Shown: piece after piece, positions 10,996 to 22,588 of the stretch | How the letters are laid out: every line of letters begins with the position of its first letter | Position numbering within the stretch: the first letter of the stretch is position 1 | Assembly: GCA_018398585.1 (NCBI GenBank) | Contig: JAGTTD010000011.1 | Location: 18,467,346 to 18,531,345 of the forward strand | Origin: Simmondsia chinensis | Lineage: Eukaryota; Streptophyta; Magnoliopsida; Caryophyllales; Simmondsiaceae | Direction of reading: 5' to 3' | Length of the DNA stretch: 64,000 bases | Made by a program: the position numbers and the translations under genes | The notes under the pieces: model-generated | Seen by the model: only the letters and a program-made list of their open reading frames with translations | Database searches by the model: none | What the model was told of the DNA's origin: nothing

Positions 10996-11858
10996 TGTTG
11001 GCCCTCAAGCCAATATTATTGTAATTTTGATGATAACAAGCATTTAGTGAGTCATGGGATTTAAATTGTTCTAATCTTGTTTTTAAGTGACTTATAAGAA
11101 AGCTAGACACGTCAAGGTTAATCATGGATACCAACCTTTCCAAAAGATGATAAATCAAGAGGAAAAGAGATAAAAGCTAAGAGAAGACTTATCCAAATTG
11201 AAGAGAATGTATTCCGAGTCCGAACATTCTAAAGTTATTTATTTTTATTGTCTAGGACTTAGGGTCGAGATATATCAATTGAGTCCAAGTCTCAATATTG
11301 ATATGTGATGCTTTTGCAAAAATGTTTTTAAAAAATATTTTAGAAAGTTGATTTATCAAATTTTATTAAAAAATATTCAAGTCAAAATTAAACCAATCTA
11401 GTTTATCAATTAAAATATTTTTTAAGATTGGTACTTTAAAAAGTATGATCAAATCAAATAAAGATAAAATTTTAATGGGTGATGATTTAGCTTGATTTAT
11501 GGAGCCAATCATTTTTATGATCAAGTAAAGTGGGAAATAAATTCAAAAAAAATTGAACAAATGTAGCAATCAATCAATCAATCAAATTTTTAACTTAGGA
11601 AATGTAATAAAAGTATCTCACCAATCAAGCAAATTGATCAAAACGTGTAAATGCACCCGGGTAGGCTGAGTGTCGACACACAGATAGTATGTGTCGACAC
11701 ACAGGCTTATAGTAGCCACCAAGAGATGCTGTGTGTCGACACACAGCCCTTGTGTGTCAACACACGGACTGAAAAAGCTCAAAACGGCTATTTTTGACTT
11801 GATTTCTTTTCAAAACCTTTTCCCAACTTTTTGAACGTCTTATTGGCTCTCATTTGCC

Positions 11859-11867
11859 TATAAAAAG
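11859..11867 (+). promoter_or_regulatory. LTR TATA box
   Basis: TATAAAAAG in the 5' LTR, at the position matched by TATATATAG near 20641 in the 3' LTR. Likely core promoter of the element. Confidence 0.6.
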
Positions 11868-12141
11868 GGCTTGAATGCTTTGATTGAAATTATCCAATAT
11901 TCTCTAAGCATTCTTTGATAAAAAGTTCTCTTACATACTTGCGTCTTAAAGGTTTTTTTTAAGTTTTGTTTAAAACTTTTATTAGAGCATCACTTTTTCT
12001 CTTATTGTTGATCGTTGAGCTTTATTGGCATATCCTTAGCTTTGGCTAAGCTTGATCAAGTGTCAATTCACTCTTGAACGAGTGAAGAATTTGAGTGCTT
12101 TAATTCTTTTATTGCTTTATTCAAATTTGTTGCATTGTAAA

Positions 12142-12330
12142 GGTTGGATCCTGAGCCTACGGTTACAAAAGGATCAGTTGTAAAAGGTTGGTCTTGAGCT
12201 TACGTACAAAAGACCGGTTGCAAAGGTTGGATCCTGAGCCTGCGGTTACAAAAGGATCGGTTGTAAAAGATTGGTCTTGAGCTTACATATAAAAAGACCG
12301 GTTGTAAAGGTTGGATCCTGAGCCTATTTT
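12142..12330 (+). repeat. tandem array of about 84 bp units in LTR
   Basis: GGTTGGATCCTGAGCC begins at 12142, 12225 and 12309. Between the copies lies a half-similar GGTTGGTCTTGAGC segment, so each unit is itself a near-duplicate. The 3' LTR has only two copies (20925 and 21009). Confidence 0.85.
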
Positions 12331-12583
12331 TAAAAGAGATCATCAAGCTTAGTTAAAGGCTCAAGTGACTAAGAGTAGTCAGTTGAAAAGTGTACTAGCT
12401 TTCGTTTTGGAAGTGAACCACTATAAAAATCTTTGTGCATCCCTTTTATTTTTATTTTTGTCTTTTTCATTTAACATTTATTGTTTAGCTTTTAATTAAA
12501 TTTTTGGTTCATAAATTTAAAATTTTTATTTATCACTAAAGAACCTAATTCACCCCCCTATTAGGTTGCCATTTGGACCTTCA

Positions 12584-12600
12584 ATTGGTATAAGAGCCAG
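12584..12600 (+). other. copia primer-binding site
   Basis: ATTGGTATAAGAGCCAG follows the LTR end. It is a variant of the tRNA-Met complement TGGTATCAGAGC. Confidence 0.75.
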
Positions 12601-12641
12601 TACTCTATTCTTTTTGGGTCTAACAACCTTAGAGTGATCCT

Positions 12642-13696
12642 ATGGCAACTTTCACTGCAATCTTAGCCGAGGGTCAATCGACCAACAAGCCTCCTCTTTT
12701 CGGCGGGGAAAATTTCCCCTATTGGAAGTTAAGAATGAGACTTTATATTACATCTATTGATTTCGACTTATGGCTTATTACAAAAAATGGTGATTACGTA
12801 CCCTCAAAGAAACAAGGTGAGAAAAACTATTGAAAAAGAAGAAAATGAGCTTATGCAATATGACAAAGAAAAACTTGCAAAAAATGCAAAAGCTCATTAT
12901 CAACTCTTATGTGCTATTGCCCTAAACGTCTTTAACCATGTGTCCGGTTGTCAATTGGCAAAAGAAATTTGGGACAAGCTAGAGGTCACCTATGAAGGTA
13001 CGGATCAAGTTAAATCTTCTAAAATCAATATGTTGGTAAGAGCTTATGAACTTTTCAAAATGAAACCGGAGGAATCAATAAAAGAGATGTACACTAGATT
13101 TTTGGATATTACTAACAAACTCCAAGCTCTTGGAAAAATGTATTCAAATGCAGAGCAAGTTAATAAAATTCTTCGCTGTCTCTCTATTTCATGGCAAGGC
13201 AAGGTTACTGCTATTCGGGAAGCTCATAATCCCTCTACTTATAAACTTGATCAACTAATTGGAAATCTCGTGACCCATGAGATTGGCATGGAAAAGTTTA
13301 AAGAAGAGGAAAAAAAAAAAAAAAAAGAAAAACAAATACATAGCATTTAAATCATCTCTAAGTGACAAAAGTGATGAAAGTGATGATGAAGTTGTTATGT
13401 TAGCAAAAAGATTTTACAAACGTCTTAAAAAGAAAAGATTTAAGAAAAACTTTAAAAATGGTTCATCTTCCTACAAAGATGAACCAACTTGCTATGAGTG
13501 TGGAGAAGTCGGACATCTTAAAAGAGATTGTCCCAAGCCAAAAAATAAGAAGTTCTTCAACAAACTCAAAAAGAAAGACAAAAAGGAAGAACGGAAGAAA
13601 GCTTTTGCAGCTTCGGGAGATAGCGACGATGACTCCAATGAAGAAAGTGAAGAGGAAGTAGCTAACTTTTGTCTCATGGATTTTGATCGAGGATAG
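12642..13696 (+). pseudogene. SIRE-like gag, frameshifted
   Basis: Starts ATG at 12642 (MATFTAILAEGQSTNKPPLF, GGENFPYWKLRMRLYI). The frame changes near 12830, continues in a second frame to 13350 (AKEIWDKLEVTYEGTDQVK, MYTRFLDITNKLQALGK), then changes again in the A-rich tract near 13310-13330. The last part has a Lys-rich stretch and a CCHC knuckle (CYECGEVGHLKRDC, about 13489-13530), followed by an acidic tail. Homopolymer slippage explains the second frameshift. Gag would form the particle and bind RNA. Confidence 0.88.
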
Positions 13697-13699
13697 CGT

Positions 13700-14362
13700 T
13701 GAAAAGGATGAGGTAAACGATCTATCTTATGATGAACTTGTGGTTGGTTTTCAAGAGTTATAAGAGAAATATAAAAAATTGAAAAAAGAACACAATACTT
13801 TTGTCAAAGGTCTTGAAAAGACGGGATGGGAAAAGGATTTGAAAATGAATCCCTAAAGAAAAAGAACGAATCTTTAAATAATGAGATCATTAAATTAACA
13901 AATGAATAGAAATCCTTGGAAGAAACACTTCATACTTTAAAGGAAGATGAGAAAGGAAAATCTAAGGAAGATAAATCACTTTTAAAAGAAAATGAGCCTT
14001 TGAAAGAGAAAATTGAAGAACTTTCGAAAATATCAAGCAAATTTTTTAAAAGTCAAGAAAAACTTGACAAAATTCTTGCATCTCAAAAGCCTTTATAACA
14101 AAGAAGGAATAGGTTATAATGGAAATGTCCAAAAAAAAAAAAAATAAATTTGAATGTTCTTTTTGTTAAAGCCTCGTCACATTCAACAAACTCTATAAGA
14201 TGCAACTATTGCGGTGACCATGGGCATATCATTTACCAATGTTCTTTCAAAAGAAATTTGGAAAAGACAAAGATGGTTTGGGTCCCAAAAGGATCTGGAC
14301 CACCAAATGTAATGGCTAACAACAAAGGACCCAAGAAGATTTGGGTACCTAAAAGTGTCTGA
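13700..14362 (+). pseudogene. SIRE-like gag C-terminal coiled coil and second zinc motif
   Basis: Highly charged Lys/Glu heptad-like sequence (SLEETLHTLKEDEKGK, PLKEKIEELSKI) with stops is followed by CNYCGDHGHIIYQC (about 14197-14240), a second CCHC-like knuckle. SIRE-lineage elements usually have an extended gag of this type. It is broken into at least three frames. Confidence 0.7.
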
Positions 14363-14372
14363 ATTGTGATAG

Positions 14373-14777
14373 GTGTGTATGAAAATTCAAAGCAAAAAAC
14401 AAAAGTGGTACTTGGATAGTGGTTGCTCAAGACACATGACTGGAGATAAATCTAAGTTCACTTCACTAATGCCAAGAAAAGGAAATGTCACCTTTGGTGA
14501 CAATAAGAAAGGAAAAATAATCAGTATCGGTAATGTTGCTTCTAACTATTCTCCTTGCACTGAAGATGTCTTACTTGTGGAAGGTCTTAAGCACAACTGG
14601 CTAAGCATTAGTCAACTATGTGATAAAGGCTATTGTGTGAACTTTAAATCATCTAGATGCATAGTTAAACATGCTAAAACAAATGAAATTTTGCTTGTTG
14701 GTCTACGATGTGAAAATGTCTATATGATTGATCTTGATTATATGGACTCATTAAAATGTTTTAAGTGTCTTGGATGA
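14373..14777 (+). pseudogene. SIRE-like aspartic protease
   Basis: KWYLDSGCSRHMTGD gives the protease active-site DSG. LWxSISQLCD-type sequence (WLSISQLCDKGYCVNF) and KCFKCLG follow. The open stretch is 134 codons and ends at TGA (14775), then continues in another frame with the pre-integrase domain (WIGHRRFRHASMDLI). Confidence 0.82.
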
Positions 14778-15893
14778 AAATGATCCTTGGATTGGGCATA
14801 GAAGATTTAGACATGCTAGTATGGATTTAATTTCAAAACTTTCAAAAAATGATCTTGTTAGAGGTTTACCAAAGCTAAAATTTGAAAAAGATCATATTTG
14901 CGATGCATGTCAATATAGCAGTCATTCAAACCCAAGAACGTAGTTTCAACATCAAGGCATCTTGAACTCTTACATATAGACTTGTTTGGTCCTACTCGTC
15001 ATTTGAGCTTTGGTGGAAAGCGATATGGACTTGTAATTGTTGATGATTACTCCCGCTTTACTTGGGTCCTATTCCTTTCTCATAAGAGTGAAGCATTTGA
15101 TAAATTTGAAAAATTTTGTAAAAAGGTACAAAATGAAAACAATTTGAAAATTGTTTCGGTTAGAAGAGACCATGGAAGGGAGCTTGAAAATGATGATTTT
15201 GAAATTTATTGTGATTACTTTGGAATTGATCACAATTTTTCGACACCTCGAACTCCTCAACAAAATGGAGTCGTTGAAAGAAAAAATGGAACTCTTGAAG
15301 AAATGGCAAGAACAATGATTTGTGAAAATAACTTGCCTAAATCTTTTTGGGCCGAAGCCATCAACACCGCTTGCTATATTTTAAATCGAGCATTAATAAG
15401 ACCAATTTTAAAGAAAACACCATATGAACTTTATAAAGGTAGAAAGCCAAACATTGCATATTTTAAACCTTTTGGGTGCAAATGCTTCATTCATAACAAT
15501 GGGAAAACAAATCTTGAAAAATTTGATTCACGAGTTGATGAAGATATTTTCATTGGATACTCTTTAACAAGCAATGCATATAGAGTCTATAATAAAAAGA
15601 CAAAGGTTGTAGAAGAGTTTATACATGTAGTTTTTGATGAAACTAATGTCTTATCCTCTAGAACTCCTTGTGATGATGATGACATAGTAATCAAACCAAT
15701 AAACATCACATACTCATCCAGTAAGCAAGAAAAGATTATATCTAACGCTCAAATGAATGAATCAAAAGGAGATAACCAAAATGTAGAATCCAAAGAGGAA
15801 AACTTACCACGGGATTGGAAATACTTGAAGGATCACCCATCAAGTCAAATCATTGGTGATCCCTCTCAAGGTGTAAAAACTAGGCATGATTAA
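14778..15893 (+). pseudogene. SIRE-like pre-integrase and integrase
   Basis: The zinc-binding pre-integrase part (GHRRFRHA, CDACQYSSH) carries stops. The core from 14982 is open for 303 codons. It has GKRYGLVIVDDYSRFTWV, the second catalytic Asp in VSVRRDHGRELE, the Glu in PQQNGVVERKNGTLEE, and FWAEAINTACYILNR. The first Asp box (IDLFGP) lies at the start. Integrase inserts element DNA into the chromosome and makes the 5-base duplication seen at both ends. Confidence 0.88.
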
Positions 15894-15895
15894 CG

Positions 15896-16803
15896 GAATA
15901 TTGTCATTTAGCCGCATTCATCTCTCTTGAAGAGCCTAAGAACATAAAAGAAGCTCTTAATGACGCAAATTGGATAATGGCAATGGAAGAAGAGCTCAAC
16001 CAATTCAAGAGAATTGATGTTTGGGAATTTGTAGATAGACCCCAAGATCATCAAGTCATAGGTACCAAGTGGGTCTACCACAACAAGAAGGATGAGGAAG
16101 GTAACGTGGTAAGAAATAAGGCAAGGTTGGTAGCTAAATGCTATAACCAAGAAGAAGGTATAGACTATGAGGAAACCTTTGCTCCCATTGCTAGGCTAGA
16201 AGCTATTAGACTCTTATGTGCATTTGCTTCATTTAAAGATTTCAAACTTTTTCAAATGGATGTTAAAAGTGCATTTTTAAATGGTCTTATTGAAGAAGAG
16301 GTCTATGTTGAACAACCACTACGATTTGAGGATGACAAATTTCCCAATCATATTTTCGAACTCAAAAAGGCACTCTATGGATTGAAACAAGCTCCTAGAG
16401 CTTGGTACGAGAGATTGAGTTCCTTTTAATGCAAAATGGATTTTCAAGAGGAAAAGTTGGTACCACACTTTTTATCAAACAATCTAAACATGACATTCTT
16501 ATCGTACAAATTTATGTTGATGATATAGTGTTTGGTGCTACTAATCCATCTCTTTGTGAAGAATTTGCAAATCTTATGAGTAGGAAATTCGAAATGAGTA
16601 TGATGGGAGAACTCAACTACTTCCTTGGATTACAAATCAAGCAAGGCAAGGAAGGAATTTTCATCAACCAAGCCAAGTACATAAAGGAAATGCTCAAGAA
16701 ATTTGGCATGGAAAATTCCAAGGCAATAGCAACACCAATGAGCTCAACTCTTAAGTTAGGTATGGATGAAAAAGGTAAAAAGGCAAACCAAAAGCTATAT
16801 TGA
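15896..16803 (+). pseudogene. SIRE-like reverse transcriptase, frameshifted
   Basis: The first part (15977-16429) has NQFKRIDVWEFVDRP, GTKWVYHNKKDEEG, ARLVAKCYNQEEGIDYEETF and FQMDVKSAFLNG (catalytic Asp). The frame shifts near 16410 and the second part (to 16803) has VQIYVDDIVFGA, the YVDD box, and ELNYFLGLQIKQ. One frameshift and a terminal TGA separate it from RNase H. Confidence 0.9.
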
Positions 16804-17459
16804 GGTATGATCGGATCCCTTCTTTACCTTACCGCTAGTAGACTTGATATATTGTTCAGTGTATGTTTATGTGCTAGATTTCAAGCATATCCCAAGGAAT
16901 CTCATCTATGTGCCGTGAAAAGAATATTTTGATACCTAGTTGGTGCTCCTACTTTAGGCATATTTTACCCTAAATGTTATTTCTTTAATTTAGTTGGATA
17001 TTGTGATGCGGATTTTGCCGGATACAAAGTGGACCGAAAATCGACTAGTGGTACTTGTCAATTTCTTGGTCACACTTCGGTGTCATGGTTTAGCAAAAAG
17101 CAAAATTCCATTGCTTTATCCACTGCTGAGGCCGAATATGTTGCATGTGGTAGTTGTTGTGCTCAAATGTTATGGTTAATGCACCAATTAAATGACTATG
17201 GCATTCATATTAACCATGCTCCCATAATGTGTGATAACACTAGTGCTATATGCCTAACTAAAAACCCGGCTCAACATTGAAGAACAAAGCATATTGAGGT
17301 TCGACATCATTTCATTCGTGATCATGTACTCAAAGGAGATGTCATTGTAAAATTTGTTCCCAGCAACGACCAATTAGCGGACATTTTTACTAAACCTCTA
17401 GATGAAGAAATCTTTTGCAACATTAGAAGTAAAATTGGCATGTGTAATCTATCATCTTG
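16804..17459 (+). pseudogene. SIRE-like RNase H
   Basis: Remnants include GSLLYLTASRLDI, VGYCDADFAGYKVDRKSTSG, SWFSKKQNSIALSTAEAEYV (catalytic Asp and Glu), MCDNTSAICLTKNP, and after an in-frame stop KHIEVRHHFIRDHV and FVPSNDQLADIFTKPL, ending at a TGA at 17458. This is the normal end of copia pol. Confidence 0.9.
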
Positions 17460-17649
17460 ACCTTGATTGCATATATGAGTGATTTGCATTTAATATTGAG
17501 TTTTAATACTCATCATAAAAGATCTCTAATGGACCAATTATTCTTATCCAATTCATGGATATAGGAACTTGGACCAATTTTTTTGTTTTAAATATTAAAA
17601 AAAAATAAAAAAGGGATAAAATACACAGAAAAACAGAGCCAAATTCTGT

Positions 17650-17735
17650 ATAATGTGTGTCGACAAACAAAATATGTGTATCGACACACAGAGCATCAGT
17701 ACCGCTGCTTTGCATCTGTGTGTCGACACACTGAC
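17650..17735 (+). repeat. cluster of TGTGTCGACACA-like palindromes (internal)
   Basis: Three boxes (GTGTGTCGACAAAC, GTGTATCGACACAC, GTGTGTCGACACAC) lie within about 80 bases just after pol. The same palindrome occurs four times in each LTR (11670-11765, about 20455-20548). Confidence 0.7.
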
Positions 17736-18174
17736 AAGGGAAAAAAAAAAATACATAACCCTTTTTCACACTTCACAATCCTCTTCCTTTCTTTATCTTC
17801 AACTCTCTCTCTCTCAAACCCTAGCACTTTTCTTCCAAAATCTCACCAAAATCACCATTTTTCTTCCAATTTCTTCTAAATGTTTACTTAAAATCAAGTT
17901 TCTAACTACTTTTTAACATCAAAACCTAAGAATTTTGTCAAAACCTCATCCTTTTCACAAACCCTAACGTAAAACTGAACCTCCATAAATTTTTCTCAAG
18001 TTTGTCTGTTTTTCTTCAATTTTGTTGCTCAAAATACTCTATTTTCACTACCATTACATCCTTCTTCAACAAAAATCAAACTTTTTTTTTCAAAAACCCT
18101 AACCAACCTCCAATTTTTTATTTTCCCTTCGATTTTTCCTCTTTTCTTCCAAATCTCCTCAAAGTTATTCATCA

Positions 18175-19196
18175 ATGGGTCGTAAAACCGATACCAAGAA
18201 GAGATCTAGACACATTGAAGGGGCTTCTTCTTCTCGGGGTCCTAGCTTGGTAAATTCCTCTAACCCCTTCCTCAAAAAGGAGGTATTATTCAGTAGATTC
18301 GTTGACTAGACTTGGATTAGGACTCATAAATTGGGAGAATTATTTTCTCTGTTTGAAGGAGTATTTTGGATTGAAATTTTCTCTATAAAGGAACCGGTAT
18401 ATCTGAAATTAGTAAGAGAATTTTATTTCACTTAAACATTTCTAAAACTACTCCTTTTGAACTATCCTCTGTTATTTCAGGTCAATAAATCAAAATTGCT
18501 GCTGATTATATCAATGATTTACTTGGTTTTGATTTTCGTATAGAGGATGAATTTAATTTTCCTCAAGAACTCCACCAATTCCCGCTCCCCGAATCTCACC
18601 GACACTCCTTACTTCGTCGCGTTTGGGGTGAAATACCATTCTCCAACCCATCGAGGCCTAACTCCATTGATTTAGGAGTGGTTCTTAAGCTAGCACATAA
18701 AATAATTTGTATGAACATCACTCCTAGGTCGGGTGGCTTTGACTCGGTCTCTAATTTACATCTATTTTTTCTATCTAGACTCCTCAAAGGGAAGAAAATA
18801 AATTTAGGGAATTTAGTCTTAAAATTCATGTTCCACATTCACACTAAAAAGATTAATCCCGCATATGGGATACTTCTTACCCACATTTTCCGATAATGTT
18901 TAACCAGCTCATCTTTTCAAAACCCCATTCCCTATCAAGATGACTCTATAGAGACATCCTGGAAGAAAATAGGCTTCGAATTTCAAAATAACGAATGGGT
19001 AAAGAAGCAATGAGGGGCTAGAAGGGCAGACGTAGAAGAGGAAATAAGAGCCGAGGACGAAGAAGAAGAAAATTTTGATGAAGGGGGAAATGGGGATAAC
19101 GAGCTAGAATCCTAGCCCGGACCTCAAAAACGAAGGAGTTTAGATGAAAGACTTACTTCTGTGGAAGTTCAATTAGCTTCCATACAAGAAAGTTAG
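18175..19196 (+). pseudogene. third ORF of SIRE-like element (post-pol protein), decayed
   Basis: ATG at 18175 gives MGRKTDTKKRSRHIEG and a Ser-rich start with a TAG at 18307. A later stretch (18678-18896) reads LAHKIICMNITPRSGGFDSV, DLxFLSRLLKGKKINLGNLV-type sequence and YGILLTHIFR. This pattern fits the post-pol 'putative plant transposon protein' ORF that SIRE-like elements carry. The end is acidic (EEEIRAEDEEEEN) followed by LDERLTSVEVQLASIQES, a short coiled coil. Whether such proteins act as envelope or something else is unsettled. Here it has several stops and frame changes. Confidence 0.65.
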
Positions 19197-19763
19197 TTTT
19201 TGCTACACTCTCAATTTGAAGAGTTCTGCCAAGAACATCGATCTACAATGCAAAAATTGTTTGACTTTTTATCTTGTAGACTTTGACTCCCTACCCCTTA
19301 GGTTCCCCCCCGCCCTCTCTCTATTTTCACAAACTTGGAGCCACATTTTTCTATATTGTACAATCATATTTAATCTTATACACTTTATGGATGTTCTTCT
19401 TTATTTTTCTTGTGTGTATTAATGTTCTAATTGTCATATTCAATCCCCTCCCTTATTGCTTTTTGTTGATGACAAAGGGGGTGAAAAATTGGTGTACTGA
19501 TATATAGTATTCATGCTAGTTATGTATGTGTTTGATTAATTGAGAAATGTTGAAAATAATGATGATGTTAATACTCCAATGTATAATTCCTAAAATGCAT
19601 CAACTTAGGGGAAGCAATTGCATTTGAACCTTAATCATGATATACATTGCTCCATAAGCTCATAGTCACGTGTATGCTTCAATAAGTGACTACTTTTATG
19701 GTGAAATCTACGCTTCAACTTTCACATTCTCAAGAGAAATCAACAAATATTTGTCATCATCAA

Positions 19764-19775
19764 AAATGGGGAGAT
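19764..19775 (+). other. polypurine tract
   Basis: AAATGGGGAGAT immediately before the 3' LTR. It is the plus-strand primer site for reverse transcription. Confidence 0.8.
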
Positions 19776-21282
19776 TGTTGGCCCTAAAGCCAATATTATT
19801 GTAATTTTGATGATAACAAGCACTTAGTGAGTCATGGGACTTAAATTGTTCTAATCTTGTTTTTAAGTGACTTATAAGAAAGCTAGACACATCAAGATTA
19901 ATCATAGATACGAAGCTTTCCAAAAGATGATAAATCAAGAGGAAAAGAGATAAAAGCTGAAGAGAAGATTTATCCAAATTGAAGAGAATGTGATCCGAGT
20001 CCGAGCATCCTAAAGTTATTTATTTTTATTGTCTAGGACTTAGGATCGGGATATATCAATTGAATCCAAGTCACAATATTGATATGTGATGCTCTTACAA
20101 AAATGTTTTTGAAAAATATTTTAGAAAGTTGATTTATCACATTTTATTTGAAAAATATTCAAGTTCAAATTAAACCAATCTAGTTTATCAATTAAATTTT
20201 TTTTTTAAAGATTAGTACTTTAAAAAGTATGATCAAATCAAATAAAGATAAAATTTTAATGGGTGATGATTTAGCTTGATTTATGGAACCAATCATTTTT
20301 ATGATCAAGTAAAGTGGGAAATAAATTCAAAAAAAAAAATTGAACAAATATAGTAATCAATCAATCAATTTTTTAACTTAGGAAATGTAATAAAAGTATC
20401 CCACCAATCAAGCACATTGATCAAAACGTGTAAATGCACCCGGGTAGGCTGAGTGTTGACACACAGATGGTATGTGTCGGCACATAGGTTTACAGTAGCC
20501 ACCAAGAGCTGCTGTGTGTTGACACGCAGCCCTTGTGTGTCGACACACAGATTAAAAAAGCTCAAAACGACTACTTTTGACTTGATTTCTTTCCAAAACC
20601 TTTTCCCAACTTTTTGAACATTTTTTGGCCCTCATTTGCCTATATATAGGGCTTGAATGCTTTGGTTAAAATCATCCAATACTCTCTAAGCATTCTTTGA
20701 TAAAAAGTTCTCTTACATACTTGCACTTTAAAGGTTTGTTTTTAAGTTTTGTTTAAAAATTTTATTAGAGCATCACTTGTTCTCTTATTGTTGATCTTTG
20801 AGCTTTATTGGCATATCCTTAGCTTTGGCTAAGCTTGATCAAGTGTCAATTCACTCTTGAACGAGTGAAGAATTTGAGTGCTTTAACTCTTTCATTGCTT
20901 TATTCAAATTTGTTGCGTTGTAAAGGTTGGATCTTGAGCCCACGGTTATGAAAGGATCGGTTGTAAAAGGTTGGTCTTGAGCCCACGTACAAAAAGACCG
21001 GTTGTAAAGGTTGGATCCTGAGCCTGTTTTTGAAAAGGATCATCGAGCTTAGTTAAAGACTCAAGTGACTAAGAGTAGTCACTTGAGAAGTGGACTAGCT
21101 TCCGGTTTGGAAGTGAACCACTATAAAAATCTTTATGCATCCTTTTTATTTTTGTCTTTATCTTTTTCATTTAACATTTATTGTTTAGCTTTTAATTAAA
21201 TTTTTGGTTCATAAATTTAAAATTTTCATTTATCACTGAAGAACATAATTCACCCTCTCTTAAGTTGCCATTTGGACCTTCA
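19776..21282 (+). repeat. 3' LTR of SIRE-like element
   Basis: 1507 bases, TGTTGGCCCTAAAGCC to ACCTTCA, followed by CCCCT (21283-21287). It differs from the 5' LTR by point changes and by one missing tandem unit. Confidence 0.93.
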
Positions 21283-21287
21283 CCCCT

Positions 21288-22588
21288 TGACAATTGGCCC
21301 CACGATCCATACCATGCGTCTTTATTGGATATGCGGGCCATTACAAGGGATATTGTTGCTTGGACCCTACCACTGGTCGTGTCTATACTAGTCATCATGT
21401 GCACTTTGTTGAGCATTTATTTCCTTATCCTGACATTATCTCTAGTATGCATGTGCCGCAAAGCCCAGCCATAGTTGATGTCCCTCTGCCGAGTTCTCTC
21501 CATGTCCATGCTCACCGTATGGCCACGCCTGGTGTAGTTGCACCAAACTTGGGTGTGCTGGTCCCGGGCTTACTCCCGTCACCTCCACCATCGATGGCCC
21601 TGCTCCTCCCTCCCCCACTGTCCCATCACCCCCCTCCCCTACCGTGGTTCCCACGATTGAGATGGGTGACGTTTCCAGTTCTGGCATTCCTCCCTCGGTA
21701 CCGCCCATTGATCCTATGGGGTCCTCATTGGATGGTCCGCTAGCGTCTTCCCCTCCCACTGACCCTATGGGGTCCTCTTTGGGTGGTCTGCCAGATTTTT
21801 CTCCCCCACCCACTAGTGCCCTGAACACCTCGAATGTTCATCCCATGCGCACCTGCCTTAAAGATGGGATACGCAAATCCAAACACATATTGTCCCTTAG
21901 CTCTATGGTCATAGTTCAGGAACCTACATGCTTCTCCTAGGCTGTCAAGAACCCTCAGTGGCAAGAAGCCATGGCTGAGGAGTTCAATGCCCTTATTCAA
22001 AACCAGACATGGGACCTTGTCCTCGCATTCTCCACCCAAAATGTGGTCAGTAGTACTTGGAAGTACAAAGTCAAGTATAAACCTGATGACTTGGTTGATC
22101 GTTTTAAGGCCCATCTCGTTGCTCAAGGCTTTCACCAACGTGAGGGTCTTGACTATTTTGAAACTTTTAGCCAAGTTGTTAAACCTATCACCATCAGGTT
22201 CATACTTGCGCTTGCTGTCACTAACAAGTATTCCATTCCCCAACTGGACGTTAAAAACACATTTTTGCATGGTTTTCTAAACGAAGAGGTATACATGAAT
22301 CAGCCCCCTGGTTTTGTCCACCCAAAATTTCATACACATGTATGCCGCCTGCGTAAGGCCTTGTATGGCCTCAAACATGCACCCCGAGCTTGGTTTCATA
22401 GGTTTAGCACGTTCCTTTATAGTCTGGGCTTCTATTGTAGTAAGGCTGATCCCTCCCTTTTCATACATCGCTCGCCCAACAGTATCGTATGCCTTTTTCT
22501 ATATGTAGATGACATCATCCTTACTGGCTCTTACTCCAACTTGCTCAGACGCCTCACTGCCTCCCTCTCTACTCAGTTTGCTATGTAA
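21288..22588 (+). pseudogene. Ale-like copia: integrase end, linker, reverse transcriptase
   Basis: Resumes the interrupted integrase in its original phase with a TGA, then QLAPRSIPCVFIGYAGHYKG and CLDPTTGRVYTSHHV. The frame changes between about 21480 and 21640. The linker (IDPMGSSL repeated twice; HPMRTCLKDGIRKSKH) has a TAG at 21938. Reverse transcriptase runs to 22588: STWKYKVKYKPDD, HLVAQGFHQREGLDYFETF, PQLDVKNTFLHGFLNEEVYM, ALYGLKHAPRAWFHRF, FLYVDDIILTGS. It ends at a TAA where related elements read on into the connection domain. Confidence 0.9.

Larger units (their letters stand above)
10996..12583 (+). repeat. 5' LTR of SIRE-like element
   Basis: 1588 bases. It contains four near-palindromic GTGTCGACAC-type boxes (11670-11765), a TATA box (TATAAAAAG, 11859-11867) and three tandem units of about 84 bases (12142 onward). 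The 3' LTR is 81 bases shorter because it has only two of those units. Confidence 0.93.
10996..21282 (+). mobile_element. SIRE-like Ty1-copia retrotransposon, about 10.3 kb
   Basis: Direct LTRs (10996-12583 and 19776-21282) run TGTTGG to CTTCA. The element carries a copia primer site, gag with two zinc-knuckle-like motifs and coiled coils, protease, integrase, reverse transcriptase and RNase H. About 2.3 kb of extra sequence with a third ORF lies between RNase H and the 3' LTR. Large LTRs plus a post-pol ORF are typical of the SIRE/Maximus lineage. Several frameshifts and stops make it inactive. It sits inside another copia, so it is younger than that element. Confidence 0.93.

Noticed and set aside
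17503..17916. Several overlapping ORFs just after SIRE-like pol
   Set aside because: They read through the palindromic box cluster and a CT-rich tract, with no conserved motif. The third ORF starts only at 18175.
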